From Burkholderiales bacterium (GTDB taxonomy: Bacteria > Pseudomonadota > Gammaproteobacteria > Burkholderiales > SG8-41): a DNA stretch of 64,000 bases. This document shows positions 27,727 through 36,051 of this stretch, piece after piece. The stretch covers positions 20,279 through 84,278 of the forward strand of contig JADZGE010000004.1 in NCBI GenBank assembly GCA_020854035.1. Direction: 5' to 3'. The notes beneath the pieces are model-generated. The model saw only the letters and a list, made by a program, of their open reading frames with translations. It made no database searches and was not told the origin of the DNA. Made by a program: the position numbers and the translations under genes. How positions within the stretch are numbered: position 1 is the first letter of the stretch; each line of letters starts with the position of its first letter.

Positions 27727-29697
27727 ATGATAGAGCATTTGCTCGCGGCCGCGGCGCGCGCGCGCGGGGCCGGCGATCTTGCCGCGGCGGAGCTGCGCTA
27801 CCGCGAGATTCTCGCCCTCGAACCCGCCCACGCCGCGGCCCTGCACGATCTCGGCGTGATCGCCGCGCGCTCGGGGCGATTGCGCGAGGCCGCGGGTTGG
27901 TACGAGCGCGCCCTCGCGGCCAATCCCGAGGCGCCGGCGACGTACAACAATCTCGGCGTCGCCCTGATGGAACTGGGCGAACCCGACCGGGCGATCGCTC
28001 ATCTTCGCAAGGCGCTCGAGCTCAAGCCGGATTACCGCTCGGCGCTCGGCAACCTCGGCTCGCTCCTCATGGCGAGCGGCGATGCGGCGGGTGCGCTTGC
28101 CTGCCACCGGCGTGCGGCGGAGCTCGATCCGGATGATGCGGCCGCCTGCCGCAAGGCGGCCCGGGCGATGCTGCTCGCGCGGGGCGCGGGGGCGGCGCTG
28201 CCGCTACTCGCGCGGGCGGTTCATCTCGATCCGCGTTCGGCCGAGGCGCAGGGCACGCTCGGCGCCGCGCTGTGCATGCTGGGGCGCCCGGTCGAAGCGA
28301 TGCGGCATTTCTCCAGGGCGCTCGAGCTCGATCCCGGCCGCATCGAGATCCTCGCCGACCTCGTGCACATGCGCCAGCACGTATGCGACTGGGCAGGGCT
28401 CGCCGGGGACACGGCCCGCATCCGCGGCTATGTCGGCGCCGCGCCCCGCGCGGCGGTCGCGCCGTTCTATTTCATGGTGCTGCCCGGAACGACCGCGCGG
28501 GAGCAGCGGCTTTGCGCGGAGAAGTACGCCCGCGCTCTCTCGCGGGCGCGCCGGAGCCGGGCGGGCGCTCCCGGCTTCGAATCCGGCGGCAAGCCGCGCC
28601 GCCGCCTGCGCGTCGGCTACCTCACCGCGCATTTCCACGATTACGCGACCACCCGGCTCATCGTGGGCGTGCTGGAGCGGCACGACCGCAGCCGTTTCGA
28701 GATCGTGGGGATCTCCTGCGATCCCGACACGCCACGTCTAACCTCGCCCCGCGTACGCGCGGCGCTTGACGATCTCATGGACCTGCGGGCCATGACCGAC
28801 GCGGAAGCGGCCGGCGCGATCCACGCCCGGGGCATCGACCTCCTGATCGACGGGCAGGGCTACAACCGCGGGGCGCGCCCGGGCGTGCTGGCGCGACGTC
28901 CGGCACCGGTGCAGGCGGCCTGGCTCGTGTACCCCGGCACGACCGGCACGGACTTCATCGATTACCTGATCGCGGACCGCTACGTGATCCCCGAGGGCCT
29001 TGAGGACGCCTACACCGAAACGGTGAAATACCTCGCCCATTGCTATCAGTGCAACGACGACCGGCGCCCGGTCCCGGCCGCCCTGTCGCGCGCCGAGTGC
29101 GGGCTGCCGGAGACGGGACTCGTCCTGTGCTGCTTCAACCAGACCTACAAGATCACGCCGGACGTGTTCGACATCTGGTGCCGGCTCATCCGCGCGGTGC
29201 CCGGGAGCGTGCTGTGGCTGTGGGCGTCGAGCGCCGCGGCACCGGCCAACCTGCGGCGTGAAGCGGAGAATCGCGGTGTCGCCGCCGGCCGCCTGGTGTT
29301 TGCGCCGACCGTCGCGCCGGAGCGTCACCTCCGGCGCATGGCGGCCGCGGATCTGTTCCTCGATACGTTTCCGTGCACCGCGCACACCACCGCCAGTGAT
29401 GCGCTCTGGGCGGGCCTGCCGGTGCTGACGTGCGCCGGGGAAACGTTCGTCTCCCGCGCCGCAGGGAGCGTCGTGCGCGCCGCGGGTTTCCCGGAGATGG
29501 TGACCGGCTCGTTCGAGGAATACGAGGCGAGGGCGCTCGAGCTCATGAGCCATCCCGCCACGCTCGCCGACCTGCGCCGGAGGATTGCCGCGAACCGCGC
29601 CACGGCGCCGCTCTTCGATACCGGGGGGATCACGCGAGAGCTCGAGGCGCTCTACGTGGAGATGTGGAAGGAAAAGGCGCCGCCCGCGGCTTCCTAG
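27727..29697 (+). CDS. TPR-repeat O-GlcNAc transferase-like (SPINDLY family) protein
   Basis: 656 residues from the ATG at 27727; longer starts overlap the divergent lipoprotein gene. Residues about 5-235 form six or so TPR units with the usual YNNLG and ALELKPDY endings. The C-terminal half is the two-lobed SPINDLY/OGT catalytic region: RVGYLTAHFHDYATTR near 295, QAAWLVYPGTTGTDFIDYLI near 395, and a donor-site region CFNQTYKITPDVFDIWCR near 475. The TFPCTAHTTASDALWAGLPV motif (near 540) then leads into AGSVVRAAG. The family adds GlcNAc or other sugars to Ser/Thr or serves in glycan assembly. The acceptor here is unknown. It ends with a 4-base overlap on a convergent small lipoprotein gene. 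Confidence 0.95.
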   Translation: MIEHLLAAAARARGAGDLAAAELRYREILALEPAHAAALHDLGVIAARSGRLREAAGWYERALAANPEAPATYNNLGVALMELGEPDRAIAHLRKALELKPDYRSALGNLGSLLMASGDAAGALACHRRAAELDPDDAAACRKAARAMLLARGAGAALPLLARAVHLDPRSAEAQGTLGAALCMLGRPVEAMRHFSRALELDPGRIEILADLVHMRQHVCDWAGLAGDTARIRGYVGAAPRAAVAPFYFMVLPGTTAREQRLCAEKYARALSRARRSRAGAPGFESGGKPRRRLRVGYLTAHFHDYATTRLIVGVLERHDRSRFEIVGISCDPDTPRLTSPRVRAALDDLMDLRAMTDAEAAGAIHARGIDLLIDGQGYNRGARPGVLARRPAPVQAAWLVYPGTTGTDFIDYLIADRYVIPEGLEDAYTETVKYLAHCYQCNDDRRPVPAALSRAECGLPETGLVLCCFNQTYKITPDVFDIWCRLIRAVPGSVLWLWASSAAAPANLRREAENRGVAAGRLVFAPTVAPERHLRRMAAADLFLDTFPCTAHTTASDALWAGLPVLTCAGETFVSRAAGSVVRAAGFPEMVTGSFEEYEARALELMSHPATLADLRRRIAANRATAPLFDTGGITRELEALYVEMWKEKAPPAAS

Positions 29698-29948
29698 CCG
29701 AAGTCGGCGCGCCCGGGAGCGGCGGGACCCGCGTCGAATGCCTGCCATCGAGAACTCATTGCGGCGCATCCGGCACGAGCCCGTAGCCGCGCGCGCTGCG
29801 TGCAATCCTGCAGGTCCGCCTCGAGCGCGGCGTCGTTCGTGCCGGGCCTGTGCCAGTGCTGCCCGCCGCAGCCGGCGAGCGCGAGCACGACCGCCGTTAT
29901 CCCGGAGCACCGGGGCGGGGACCACGTTGATGATCGCGTACTCGTCAC
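29694..29948 (-). CDS. Small lipoprotein
   Basis: 84 residues from a GTG at 29948. A hydrophobic stretch ITAVVLALAGC ends in a lipobox, and the mature part begins GGQHWHRPGTNDAALEADLQ followed by a conserved-looking Cys. The pattern of a tryptophan, (R/K)PGT, an acidic helix and one cysteine is common in small Proteobacterial lipoproteins of unknown role. The N-terminal region before the hydrophobic stretch is long and Ser/Thr-rich, so the start is uncertain. It is convergent with the glycosyltransferase gene. Confidence 0.6.
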   Translation of the reverse strand: MTSTRSSTWSPPRCSGITAVVLALAGCGGQHWHRPGTNDAALEADLQDCTQRARLRARAGCAAMSSRWQAFDAGPAAPGRADFG

Positions 29949-30022
29949 GATGGCCTCGCGGCGGCCCGCTGGCGCCGCTCGCGGCGGCCCGTTAGACTGG
30001 CGGCATCGCCGGGAATTCCCGG

Positions 30023-30370
30023 ATGCGTGCGCTCATGATCGTCAACGAGGGTCTCGTCGTCTTCGCGAAGCGGGCCTGCCCGACCTGTGTCCTCATCGAG
30101 CCGGTGATGCGGGCGGCGGCCGGGGCGAACCGCGCGTTTCGCGTCGTCTCGCAGGACGATCCGGCGTTTCCGCCCGGTGTGGCGGGCGTGATCGACGACC
30201 GGGAACTCGACCACTCCTGGCTGAACGGAATCGAGGTGACGCCGACGCTCATCCGCTACGCGGGCGGGCGCGAGGTGGAGCGCGTGGTGGGGTGGGATCG
30301 CGAGGGCTGGCGGCGCCTGACCGGCGTCGCGACACTGGGCGAGGGGCTGCCGGCCGCCCGGCCCGGTTGA
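30023..30370 (+). CDS. Thioredoxin-fold protein with CPTC motif
   Basis: 115 residues. A beta strand GLVVFAKRA leads straight into the redox motif CPTC (residues 19-22). A cis-proline motif VTPTLIRYAGG follows near 72 and a closing helix GWDREGWRRLTG, which together give a minimal thioredoxin/glutaredoxin fold. There is no signal peptide, so it should be cytoplasmic. A TAGACT box precedes the gene by about 25 bases. It stands 24 bases before an unrecognised 359-residue protein and 1.2 kb before the UGSC selenoprotein. It may be the electron donor for that selenoprotein; this is inference from position and chemistry. Confidence 0.85.
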   Translation: MRALMIVNEGLVVFAKRACPTCVLIEPVMRAAAGANRAFRVVSQDDPAFPPGVAGVIDDRELDHSWLNGIEVTPTLIRYAGGREVERVVGWDREGWRRLTGVATLGEGLPAARPG

Positions 30371-30394
30371 GGTTCGCGCTCACTCGAGCCCGGG

Positions 30395-31474
30395 GTGGCC
30401 GAGCGGCTGGAGGCGAAACACCGCGGCGGCACGCTCGTCTCCCGCAGGATCGAGTATGGCGCGGACGACGACCCCGTGGAGATCGGCTACCGGCGCGGCT
30501 GGACCGACGGGCTGCCGGTCGTCCCGCCCACCGACTCGCGCATCCTCGCGATGCTGAAGGGCACGACGCGGCGCCCGGACGAAGTGATCGGCAAGGTGCC
30601 GCCCTACCTCGGCGCCTGTACCGTCGAGAAGGCCGCGATCAACGCCGTGATGGCGGGCTGCCGCCCGGAGTATCTCCCGGTCGTCATCGCCGCGCTGGAG
30701 GCGGCGCTGGAGCCCGAGTTCACGCTGCACGGCGTGCTCGCGACGACCTACTTCTCCAGTCCCGTCGTCATCGTCAACGGCCCGATCGCGAAACGAATCG
30801 GCATGAACCCGGGGCTGAACGCGCTGGGACAGGGCAACCGCGCGAACAGCACGATCGGCCGCGCGTTGAACCTCATCGTGCAGAACGTGGGCGGCGCCCG
30901 CCCGGGGGAAGCGGATCGCTCCACCCTCGGCGCGCCGAGCAAGATCACGCTGTGCTTCGCCGAGGACGAATCCGACGCGCAGTGGGAGCCGCTCTCGGTC
31001 GCGCGCGGCTTCCCGCGCGGCGCCTCGACGGTGACGCTCTTCCAGGGCCACGGGCCCGAGGCGTGGGTGGACCAGAAATCGCGCACGCCCGAGGGTCTTA
31101 CGCGTTCGGCCGCGCTCGCGCTCGTGAAGATCGGCCATCCCAATCTGGTGCAATCGGCGCGCGCGGTGCTCGTGCTCTCGCCCGAGCACTACGCGATCTA
31201 CCGCGAGGCGGGCTGGAACCGCCGTCGCATCGAGCGCGCGCTCTACGAAGCCACCATCCGTCCGGGCCACGAAATCGTGGCGGGACGCGACGGCGTCGGG
31301 GAGGGCGTGGCCCCGGGACGCTCGGGCGAGATGATCCCGAAATTCCACGAGGACGGCCTCATGGTCGTGCGCGCGGGCGGGCCGGCGGGGCTCTTTTCGG
31401 CGATCCTGCCGGGGTGGCTCGCCGGCCGCAATCGAGACGAACTGCGTCCTGTCACGAGGGAGATCGGCGGGTAG
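30395..31474 (+). CDS. Conserved protein of unknown function beside the UGSC selenoprotein
   Basis: 359 residues from a GTG 24 bases after the thioredoxin-fold gene. It is soluble with no signal peptide. Striking, probably conserved stretches are RRGWTDGLPVVPPT, GKVPPYLGACTVEKAAINAV, VIVNGPIAKRIGMN, GQGNRANSTIGRALNL and a tail near AGGPAGLFSAILPGW. A single cysteine pair-like spacing is not obvious, although Cys occurs in GACTVEKA and AGCRPEY. I do not recognise a domain. Its placement between a CPTC thioredoxin-fold protein and a UGSC selenoprotein suggests a three-gene redox module. Partial similarity to a metal or cofactor enzyme cannot be judged by eye. Confidence 0.85.
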   Translation: MAERLEAKHRGGTLVSRRIEYGADDDPVEIGYRRGWTDGLPVVPPTDSRILAMLKGTTRRPDEVIGKVPPYLGACTVEKAAINAVMAGCRPEYLPVVIAALEAALEPEFTLHGVLATTYFSSPVVIVNGPIAKRIGMNPGLNALGQGNRANSTIGRALNLIVQNVGGARPGEADRSTLGAPSKITLCFAEDESDAQWEPLSVARGFPRGASTVTLFQGHGPEAWVDQKSRTPEGLTRSAALALVKIGHPNLVQSARAVLVLSPEHYAIYREAGWNRRRIERALYEATIRPGHEIVAGRDGVGEGVAPGRSGEMIPKFHEDGLMVVRAGGPAGLFSAILPGWLAGRNRDELRPVTREIGG

Positions 31475-31609
31475 AACCATGGAGGCTCGCGGAGAACACG
31501 GAGACCCGAACGACCATGCCGGCGCGGGAACTCCACCGTATCCATCCGCGAGCTTCCGCGTGTTGCCGTGTGATTCCGTGGCCAGGGTTACCCTGAACGA
31601 GGTGCGAGC

Positions 31610-32137
31610 ATGACGAACTGGATGCGAGACCCGACCGCCGAGACCGCCGCCGTGAAACGCCAGCGCCGCGCGCCGCCGCCTTCGCTCGAGGGCAAGCGGA
31701 TCGGGCTCTTCGACATCGGCAAGACCCGCACCGGAGAGTTCCTCGACCAGGTGGAGCGGCGCCTCCACGAGCGCGGGCTCGCGACGGTGCGCTGCGGCAA
31801 GCCCACCAACGCGAAGGTCGCGACCCCGGAGAACCTGCGGAAGGTCGCGTCCGAAGTCGACGTGGTGCTGATCGGGTTATCCGATTGAGGCTCCTGCACC
31901 TCGTGCAGTCTGCACGACCTCATGAACTTCGACGCGCTGGGGATCCCCGGCATTTCCGTCGTCACCACCGGGTTCGCCGACGCCGTGGCGACACAGTCGC
32001 GGGCGCTCGGATTCGAGCCCGCCGTGCTCTTCGTGCCGCACCCGATCCAGAACCGCACCGCGGAAGAACTGAAGAAACTCGCCGACGAGGCGGTGGAGCC
32101 GGCGCTTACGCTCCTCACCGGCGGCCGGTTCTCCTGA
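31610..32137 (+). CDS. UGSC-family selenoprotein (in-frame UGA read as selenocysteine)
   Basis: The frame starting at 31610 meets TGA at 31886-31888, immediately followed in the same frame by Gly-Ser-Cys and 83 more sense codons to TGA at 32135-32137. Read through, the protein is 175 residues with Sec93 in a Sec-Gly-Ser-Cys-Thr-Ser-Cys motif, the signature of the UGSC selenoproteins described from marine metagenomes. Upstream lies a GKRIGLFDIGKTRTGEFLDQ segment, and VVLIGLSD leads into the motif. Downstream are LHDLMNFDALGIPGISVV and LFVPHPIQNRTAEEL, as expected for the family. A strong hairpin begins 12 bases after the UGA. The function is presumed redox. SelA, SelB, SelD and tRNA-Sec are not in the window. 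Confidence 0.9.
31886..31920 (+). other. Bacterial SECIS element
   Basis: UGA at 31886-31888 is followed after 12 bases by a perfect 7-base-pair hairpin: TCGTGCA (31901-31907), GTC, TGCACGA (31911-31917). The apical part, TGCAGTCTGCAC, closely matches the top of the E. coli fdhF SECIS hairpin (TGCAGGTCTGCAC), where GU in the loop is read by SelB and spacing from the UGA is about 11 bases. UGAGG at the UGA itself can also pair with CCUCA (about 31918-31922), extending the lower stem. The element is inside the coding sequence, as bacterial SECIS elements are. Confidence 0.85.
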
Positions 32138-32149
32138 GTCCGGGATTCG

Positions 32150-33118
32150 CTACCCCAGCGCGTCCACGAACCCGGCCATCCCGCGGCGCATGGCGGCGTC
32201 CGGAAGCCGGCCGCGTCCGGCGCCGAGGTTGTCCAGCATGTGCTCCGTCCTGTCGGTGCCCGGCAGCACGCAGGTGACGGCCTCGTGCGCGAGCAGGTAC
32301 TTGAGGAAGAACTGGCCCCAGGTGACTGCCTCGAACGCCTTCGCCCAATCCGGGAGCTCTCTGCCACGCACCGCCCGGAAGAGCCGGGCGCGCGCGAAGG
32401 GCAGGTTCACCATGATGGCGGTGCCCGTGTCGCGCGCAGTTCCGAGCAGACGTGCCTCGACGCTTCTCTCGGCGAGCGAGTAGTTGACCTGCATGAAGTC
32501 GGGTTTTTCCTGCTTCATGATCTCGATCAGGCGCTCGTTCGCCCGTTCCTGGTCCTGCGAGTGCGTGGCGCCGATGTAGCGGCAGATTCCCTGCTGCTTC
32601 CACTCCCGCAGCAGCGCGAAATGCCCGGCGGACGCCTCGCGGTCGACGAAACCGATGTTGTGGCGCAGCATCACGTCGAAGCGGTCGGTGCGCAGCCGGC
32701 GTTGCGACTCGCGCATCTCCGCGGTGGCGCCGTCGCGGCCGGCCCGGCTGAACTTGGTGGACAGGAACACCTGGTCGCGCAACTTCATCTGCGCGAGCAG
32801 GTCACCGAGCACGCTTTCGGCGCTACCGTACGACGGCGCCGTGTCGATCACGCGCCCACCGCCTTCGAGGAGCGTCCGGATGACCGCGCCGCGCTCGGCG
32901 CGCTGTGCGGCGTCCTCGCCGATGTCGAACACGATCGCCGTGCCGAGCCCTATGACGGGCAGGGGCTCGCCCGTGCGCGGTATGGGGCGCGTGCGCACCG
33001 GCGCGGCGGCGAGCGCCGCGCCGCGCGGCAGCGCGACGGCGGCGGCCACCCCGGCCGCAAGCTTGAGCCATTCGCGCCGCGACGGGCGGCGGGCGTCAGT
33101 TCCCGGGTCGCATGTCAT
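32150..33118 (-). CDS. Aldo/keto reductase with a twin-arginine export signal
   Basis: 322 residues from the ATG at 33118, which has GGAGG six bases upstream. The N-terminus contains a Tat-type motif SRREWLK followed by a hydrophobic AAGVAAAVAL and an Ala-rich cleavage region near residue 38. The mature part is an aldo/keto reductase barrel: GLGTAIVFD, catalytic Asp and Tyr in DTAPSYGSAES, Lys in LSTKFSRAG and His in MLRHNIGF. Tat export fits an NADP-binding enzyme folded before transport. The gene overlaps the end of the upstream Tlc-like carrier by 23 bases, so translation is probably coupled. Its substrate is unknown. Confidence 0.9.
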   Translation of the reverse strand: MTCDPGTDARRPSRREWLKLAAGVAAAVALPRGAALAAAPVRTRPIPRTGEPLPVIGLGTAIVFDIGEDAAQRAERGAVIRTLLEGGGRVIDTAPSYGSAESVLGDLLAQMKLRDQVFLSTKFSRAGRDGATAEMRESQRRLRTDRFDVMLRHNIGFVDREASAGHFALLREWKQQGICRYIGATHSQDQERANERLIEIMKQEKPDFMQVNYSLAERSVEARLLGTARDTGTAIMVNLPFARARLFRAVRGRELPDWAKAFEAVTWGQFFLKYLLAHEAVTCVLPGTDRTEHMLDNLGAGRGRLPDAAMRRGMAGFVDALG

Positions 33119-34439
33119 CGTTGCCTCCACTTTTCGAATCGCGTGCCGCCACCGCCGCCCGGCGCTCCTGCGCGCGGCCGAGCGCAAGTGAAAGAACAAG
33201 CCAGGCGACCGCCACGGGGACGGCGAGCCACGAGACGGCCGGGAGATCGAGCCCGGCGCCGCGCAGCGCGGCGAATACCCAACCGCTCGCCGCGTCGGCG
33301 CCGCGGAACACGACCCCGTCGATCACGTACTTGGCCTTGTACTTTTCCTCGCGTCCGGTCACCGTGAAGAGGATCTCCCGGGCGGGATTGGAGACGGCGA
33401 AGTTCGCCGCGCGCTGCGCGGCCTGGAAGGCGGCGACCGTGGCGAGCGCGGGGGAGATCGCGAGGGAGGCGAAGCCGGCCGCGAAGACGAGCGGCAGCAG
33501 CGCGGCGGCGGGTCCCGTCCCGAAGCGCGATATGAGCCGCCCGGTCGCGAGGCCCTGCACCACGAGCGTCACGACGCCGACCGCGAGATCGATCGTCGCG
33601 AAGAGGCGCGTGCGCACCGCGGGATCGTCGGAGGCCGCGGCGACGATGCTTGCCTGCTGGAAGTAGAGCACGGTGCCGGCGAGGGAGAGAAGCGACACCC
33701 CCAGCGCGATCCCGGCGAGATAGGGCGAGCGCACGAGGAGCGCGAAGCCGGCGAAGCTGCCGCCACCTAGCGCGTCGCGCTTCGCCGTGGGGGCCGGAGC
33801 GGCCCGCTGCGCCGGCGCGCGCGCCGCGGCGCGCTCCAGCCGCGCGGCGCACAGCACGGCGGCTTCCAGCAGCAGGCCCGCGACCAGCAGCAGGTTGACC
33901 GGACCGAGCGGTTGCGCGAGGGCAACCGCCAGCGCCGGACCCGCGAGCGCGCCGGCCGAGCCGCCGGCCGCGATGAAGCCGAAGAGGCGCTTGCCCTCTT
34001 CGGAGGAGTAGAGGTCCGCCATGAACGACCAGAATACCGACACGGCGAAGAGGTTGAACACGCTCACCCAGACGAAGAAAACGCGCGCGACGGCGACCCC
34101 GCCGGGGTCGAGCGTCAGGAGCACCCAGAACACCGCGATATTGGCCGCGAAAAAGTGATAGACGAGCGGGATGAAGCGCCGGCGAGGCAGTCGCGCCACC
34201 ACGGCGCCGAACGCCGGCACCGCCGCCAGCATCACCACGAAGGTCGCGGTGAAGAGCCACTGCAGGTTGCGCACGCCGCCCGCGACTCCCATCTCGTCGC
34301 GCAGCGGGCGCAGCACGTAGTAGCCCGCGAGCAGGCAGAAGAAGTAGGCGAACGACCAGAGGAGCGCGCGGACCTCCCCGGGTCGCGCCCCGGAGATCCG
34401 CGCAAGCCAGCGCTCCGCCGCGTAGGTGTGCGGGGCCAT
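33096..34439 (-). CDS. MFS-type transporter related to Tlc nucleotide carriers
   Basis: 447 residues from the ATG at 34439. About twelve hydrophobic segments are visible. The N-terminus ARPGEVRALLWSFAYFF and LAGYYVLRPLRDEMG near residue 40 are typical of the bacterial Tlc/NTT-like branch of MFS proteins, as are SVFWSFMADLYSSEEGKRLF near 140 and a late KAKYVIDGVVFRGAD motif. Free-living bacteria have such proteins with unknown substrates; energy-parasite ATP/ADP exchange is unlikely here. The C-terminal tail runs into the start of the aldo/keto reductase gene, with a GGAGG for the latter inside its last codons. Confidence 0.88.
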   Translation of the reverse strand: MAPHTYAAERWLARISGARPGEVRALLWSFAYFFCLLAGYYVLRPLRDEMGVAGGVRNLQWLFTATFVVMLAAVPAFGAVVARLPRRRFIPLVYHFFAANIAVFWVLLTLDPGGVAVARVFFVWVSVFNLFAVSVFWSFMADLYSSEEGKRLFGFIAAGGSAGALAGPALAVALAQPLGPVNLLLVAGLLLEAAVLCAARLERAAARAPAQRAAPAPTAKRDALGGGSFAGFALLVRSPYLAGIALGVSLLSLAGTVLYFQQASIVAAASDDPAVRTRLFATIDLAVGVVTLVVQGLATGRLISRFGTGPAAALLPLVFAAGFASLAISPALATVAAFQAAQRAANFAVSNPAREILFTVTGREEKYKAKYVIDGVVFRGADAASGWVFAALRGAGLDLPAVSWLAVPVAVAWLVLSLALGRAQERRAAVAARDSKSGGNDDMRPGN

Positions 34440-34590
34440 GCCGGATGGTCGCACGAAGGGTGGCGGCCGGCGCGAGCTTGCACGTTTCGTAAGGCGAGTT
34501 CGTATACAATGCGGACGCGCGCCACGCGGGGCGCCGCCAGCGCCGGATCACGATCCGGGAGAAGAACGCCACCGGAGGAGACGCATCCAC

Positions 34591-35568
34591 ATGAATGGCA
34601 GCACGACGTTGGTTGCGCTTGGGGTCGCGCTCGCGGCCGTTCCCGCCACCGCGCAGGAGTTTCCCGCGCGGCCGGTCACCATGCTCGTTGCGTTCCCCCC
34701 CGGCGGCGTGGCGGACACCACGGCCCGGCCCACGGCCGCGGCGATGGAGAAGGTACTCAGGCAACCGGTCTCGGTGGTGAACCGGCCCGGTGCCGCGGGC
34801 GCGGTCGGCAACGCGGCGCTCGCCAACGCGAAGCCGGACGGCTACACCGTCCTGATGGCGCTATCCAGCATTTCGGTCATTCCGGCCGCGGACGAGCTCT
34901 TCAGCCGCAAGCCGGCCTACTCGCTCGATCAATTCGCGCCGATCGCACTCATCTCCGCGGACCCCACCATACTGGTCGTCCATCCGTCACTGCCGGTCGG
35001 GAACCTGAAGGAGCTCATGGCGCTCGCGAAGTCCCGGCCGGGGCAGCTCTCGTATTCCTCCTCCGGAATCTACGGGGCACTGCACATGCCCGTGGAGCTC
35101 TTCCTGCACGCCACGAAGCTCAGGATGCGGCACATCCCGACGACCGGCGGCGGTCCGGCGATCACCGCGCTCCTCGGCGGCCACGTGGAACTGACGGCGG
35201 GCGGCCCGGCGGCGATCAGCGCCCACGTCAAGGCCGGCAAGATGCGCGCGATTGCCGGCTGGGGCGCGACGCGCCACCCGTCCTATCCCGGCCTGCCGAC
35301 GTTCCGGGAACTCGGGTACAAGGACGTCGAGTACTACATCTGGGCCGGCATGTTCGCGCCGCGCGCGACGCCGGACGGGGTGATGAAGGTTCTGCGTGAA
35401 GCCGCGCGCGGCGCGGTGGAGGATGGCGACTTCAAGGCGGCGATGGCGAGGGTCGATTCGCTGGTGCAGTACAAGGACGCGCCGGAGTTCCACAAGTACT
35501 GGCAGGAGGACGCGAAGCGCCTCGCCGCGCTGGTGCGGGTCGTGGGCAGGGTCGAGGGCGGGAAGTAG
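34591..35568 (+). CDS. tctC: Bug/TctC-type receptor of a TTT transporter
   Basis: 325 residues from the ATG at 34591 preceded by GGAGGAG. A Sec signal peptide ends near AVPATAQ (residue 22). Family landmarks are FPARPVTMLVAFPPGG, VNRPGAAGAVGNAALA, and TGGGPAITALLGGHVEL in the second lobe. The receptor is directly followed by TctB (two bases) and TctA, making this the complete tripartite tricarboxylate transporter of the window. Substrates of such systems are citrate, aromatic acids or other carboxylates; it cannot be told which. TATACA at 34503-34508 with TTGCAC 19 bases upstream is a possible, rather widely spaced, promoter. Confidence 0.94.
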   Translation: MNGSTTLVALGVALAAVPATAQEFPARPVTMLVAFPPGGVADTTARPTAAAMEKVLRQPVSVVNRPGAAGAVGNAALANAKPDGYTVLMALSSISVIPAADELFSRKPAYSLDQFAPIALISADPTILVVHPSLPVGNLKELMALAKSRPGQLSYSSSGIYGALHMPVELFLHATKLRMRHIPTTGGGPAITALLGGHVELTAGGPAAISAHVKAGKMRAIAGWGATRHPSYPGLPTFRELGYKDVEYYIWAGMFAPRATPDGVMKVLREAARGAVEDGDFKAAMARVDSLVQYKDAPEFHKYWQEDAKRLAALVRVVGRVEGGK

Positions 35569-35570
35569 CC

Positions 35571-36026
35571 GTGTTCCGCGACGGGCTGCGCAGCGACCAG
35601 GTATCGGGGCTGGCGCTCGTTGCGCTCGCCGTGTTCACGGCATGGGCCAACCTGGCGTACCCGGTCGGCACGATGATCGATCCGGGCCCCGGCTTCATGC
35701 CGCTCGCGATCGCCGTGTTTCTCGGCGCGACGGGGATGCTCGTTGCCGCGACCGGCGGCTCGAGCCCGCGCTTCGCCGAGTTGCGCTGGCCGGAACTCGC
35801 GCGCGCCGCGGTGGTGCTGGGGGCGTGCGGCTTCGGCGCGCTCGCCCTGGAGCGCCTCGGCTATCGCCTGACGATGATCGCGCTGCTGGTGTTCTTCCTC
35901 GGTGTGGTCGAGCGCAAGCGGCCGGCGCTCGTCGCCGCGGTGGCGCTCGGTTTCTCGCTCGTTTCCTACCTCGTGTTCGCGACCTGGCTCAAGGTGCCGT
36001 TGCCCGTCGGGCCGGGGGGAATCTAG
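35571..36026 (+). CDS. tctB: TctB small membrane subunit of the TTT transporter
   Basis: 151 residues from a GTG two bases after the receptor stop. Four hydrophobic helices are visible (about 13-30, 40-60, 78-95 and 100-140). The segment PGPGFMPLAIAVFLGATG near residues 38-55 is typical of TctB. It pairs with the large TctA subunit in the inner membrane and is needed for transport by the receptor-dependent symporter. The stop lies 25 bases before the TctA ATG. Confidence 0.9.
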   Translation: MFRDGLRSDQVSGLALVALAVFTAWANLAYPVGTMIDPGPGFMPLAIAVFLGATGMLVAATGGSSPRFAELRWPELARAAVVLGACGFGALALERLGYRLTMIALLVFFLGVVERKRPALVAAVALGFSLVSYLVFATWLKVPLPVGPGGI

Positions 36027-36051
36027 GTGGACGGCCGAGCGCTCGCCGGCG

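Noticed and set aside
31475..31609. A small gene or repeat in the gap before the selenoprotein
   Set aside because: The gap has loosely repeated CGGAGA/CCGTG-type words, but no consistent unit, start signal or coding pattern.
31610..31888. A 92-residue protein ending at the TGA, with a second gene starting at 31922
   Set aside because: The UGSC motif, in-frame continuation and SECIS-like hairpin make one selenoprotein gene far more likely than two short genes.
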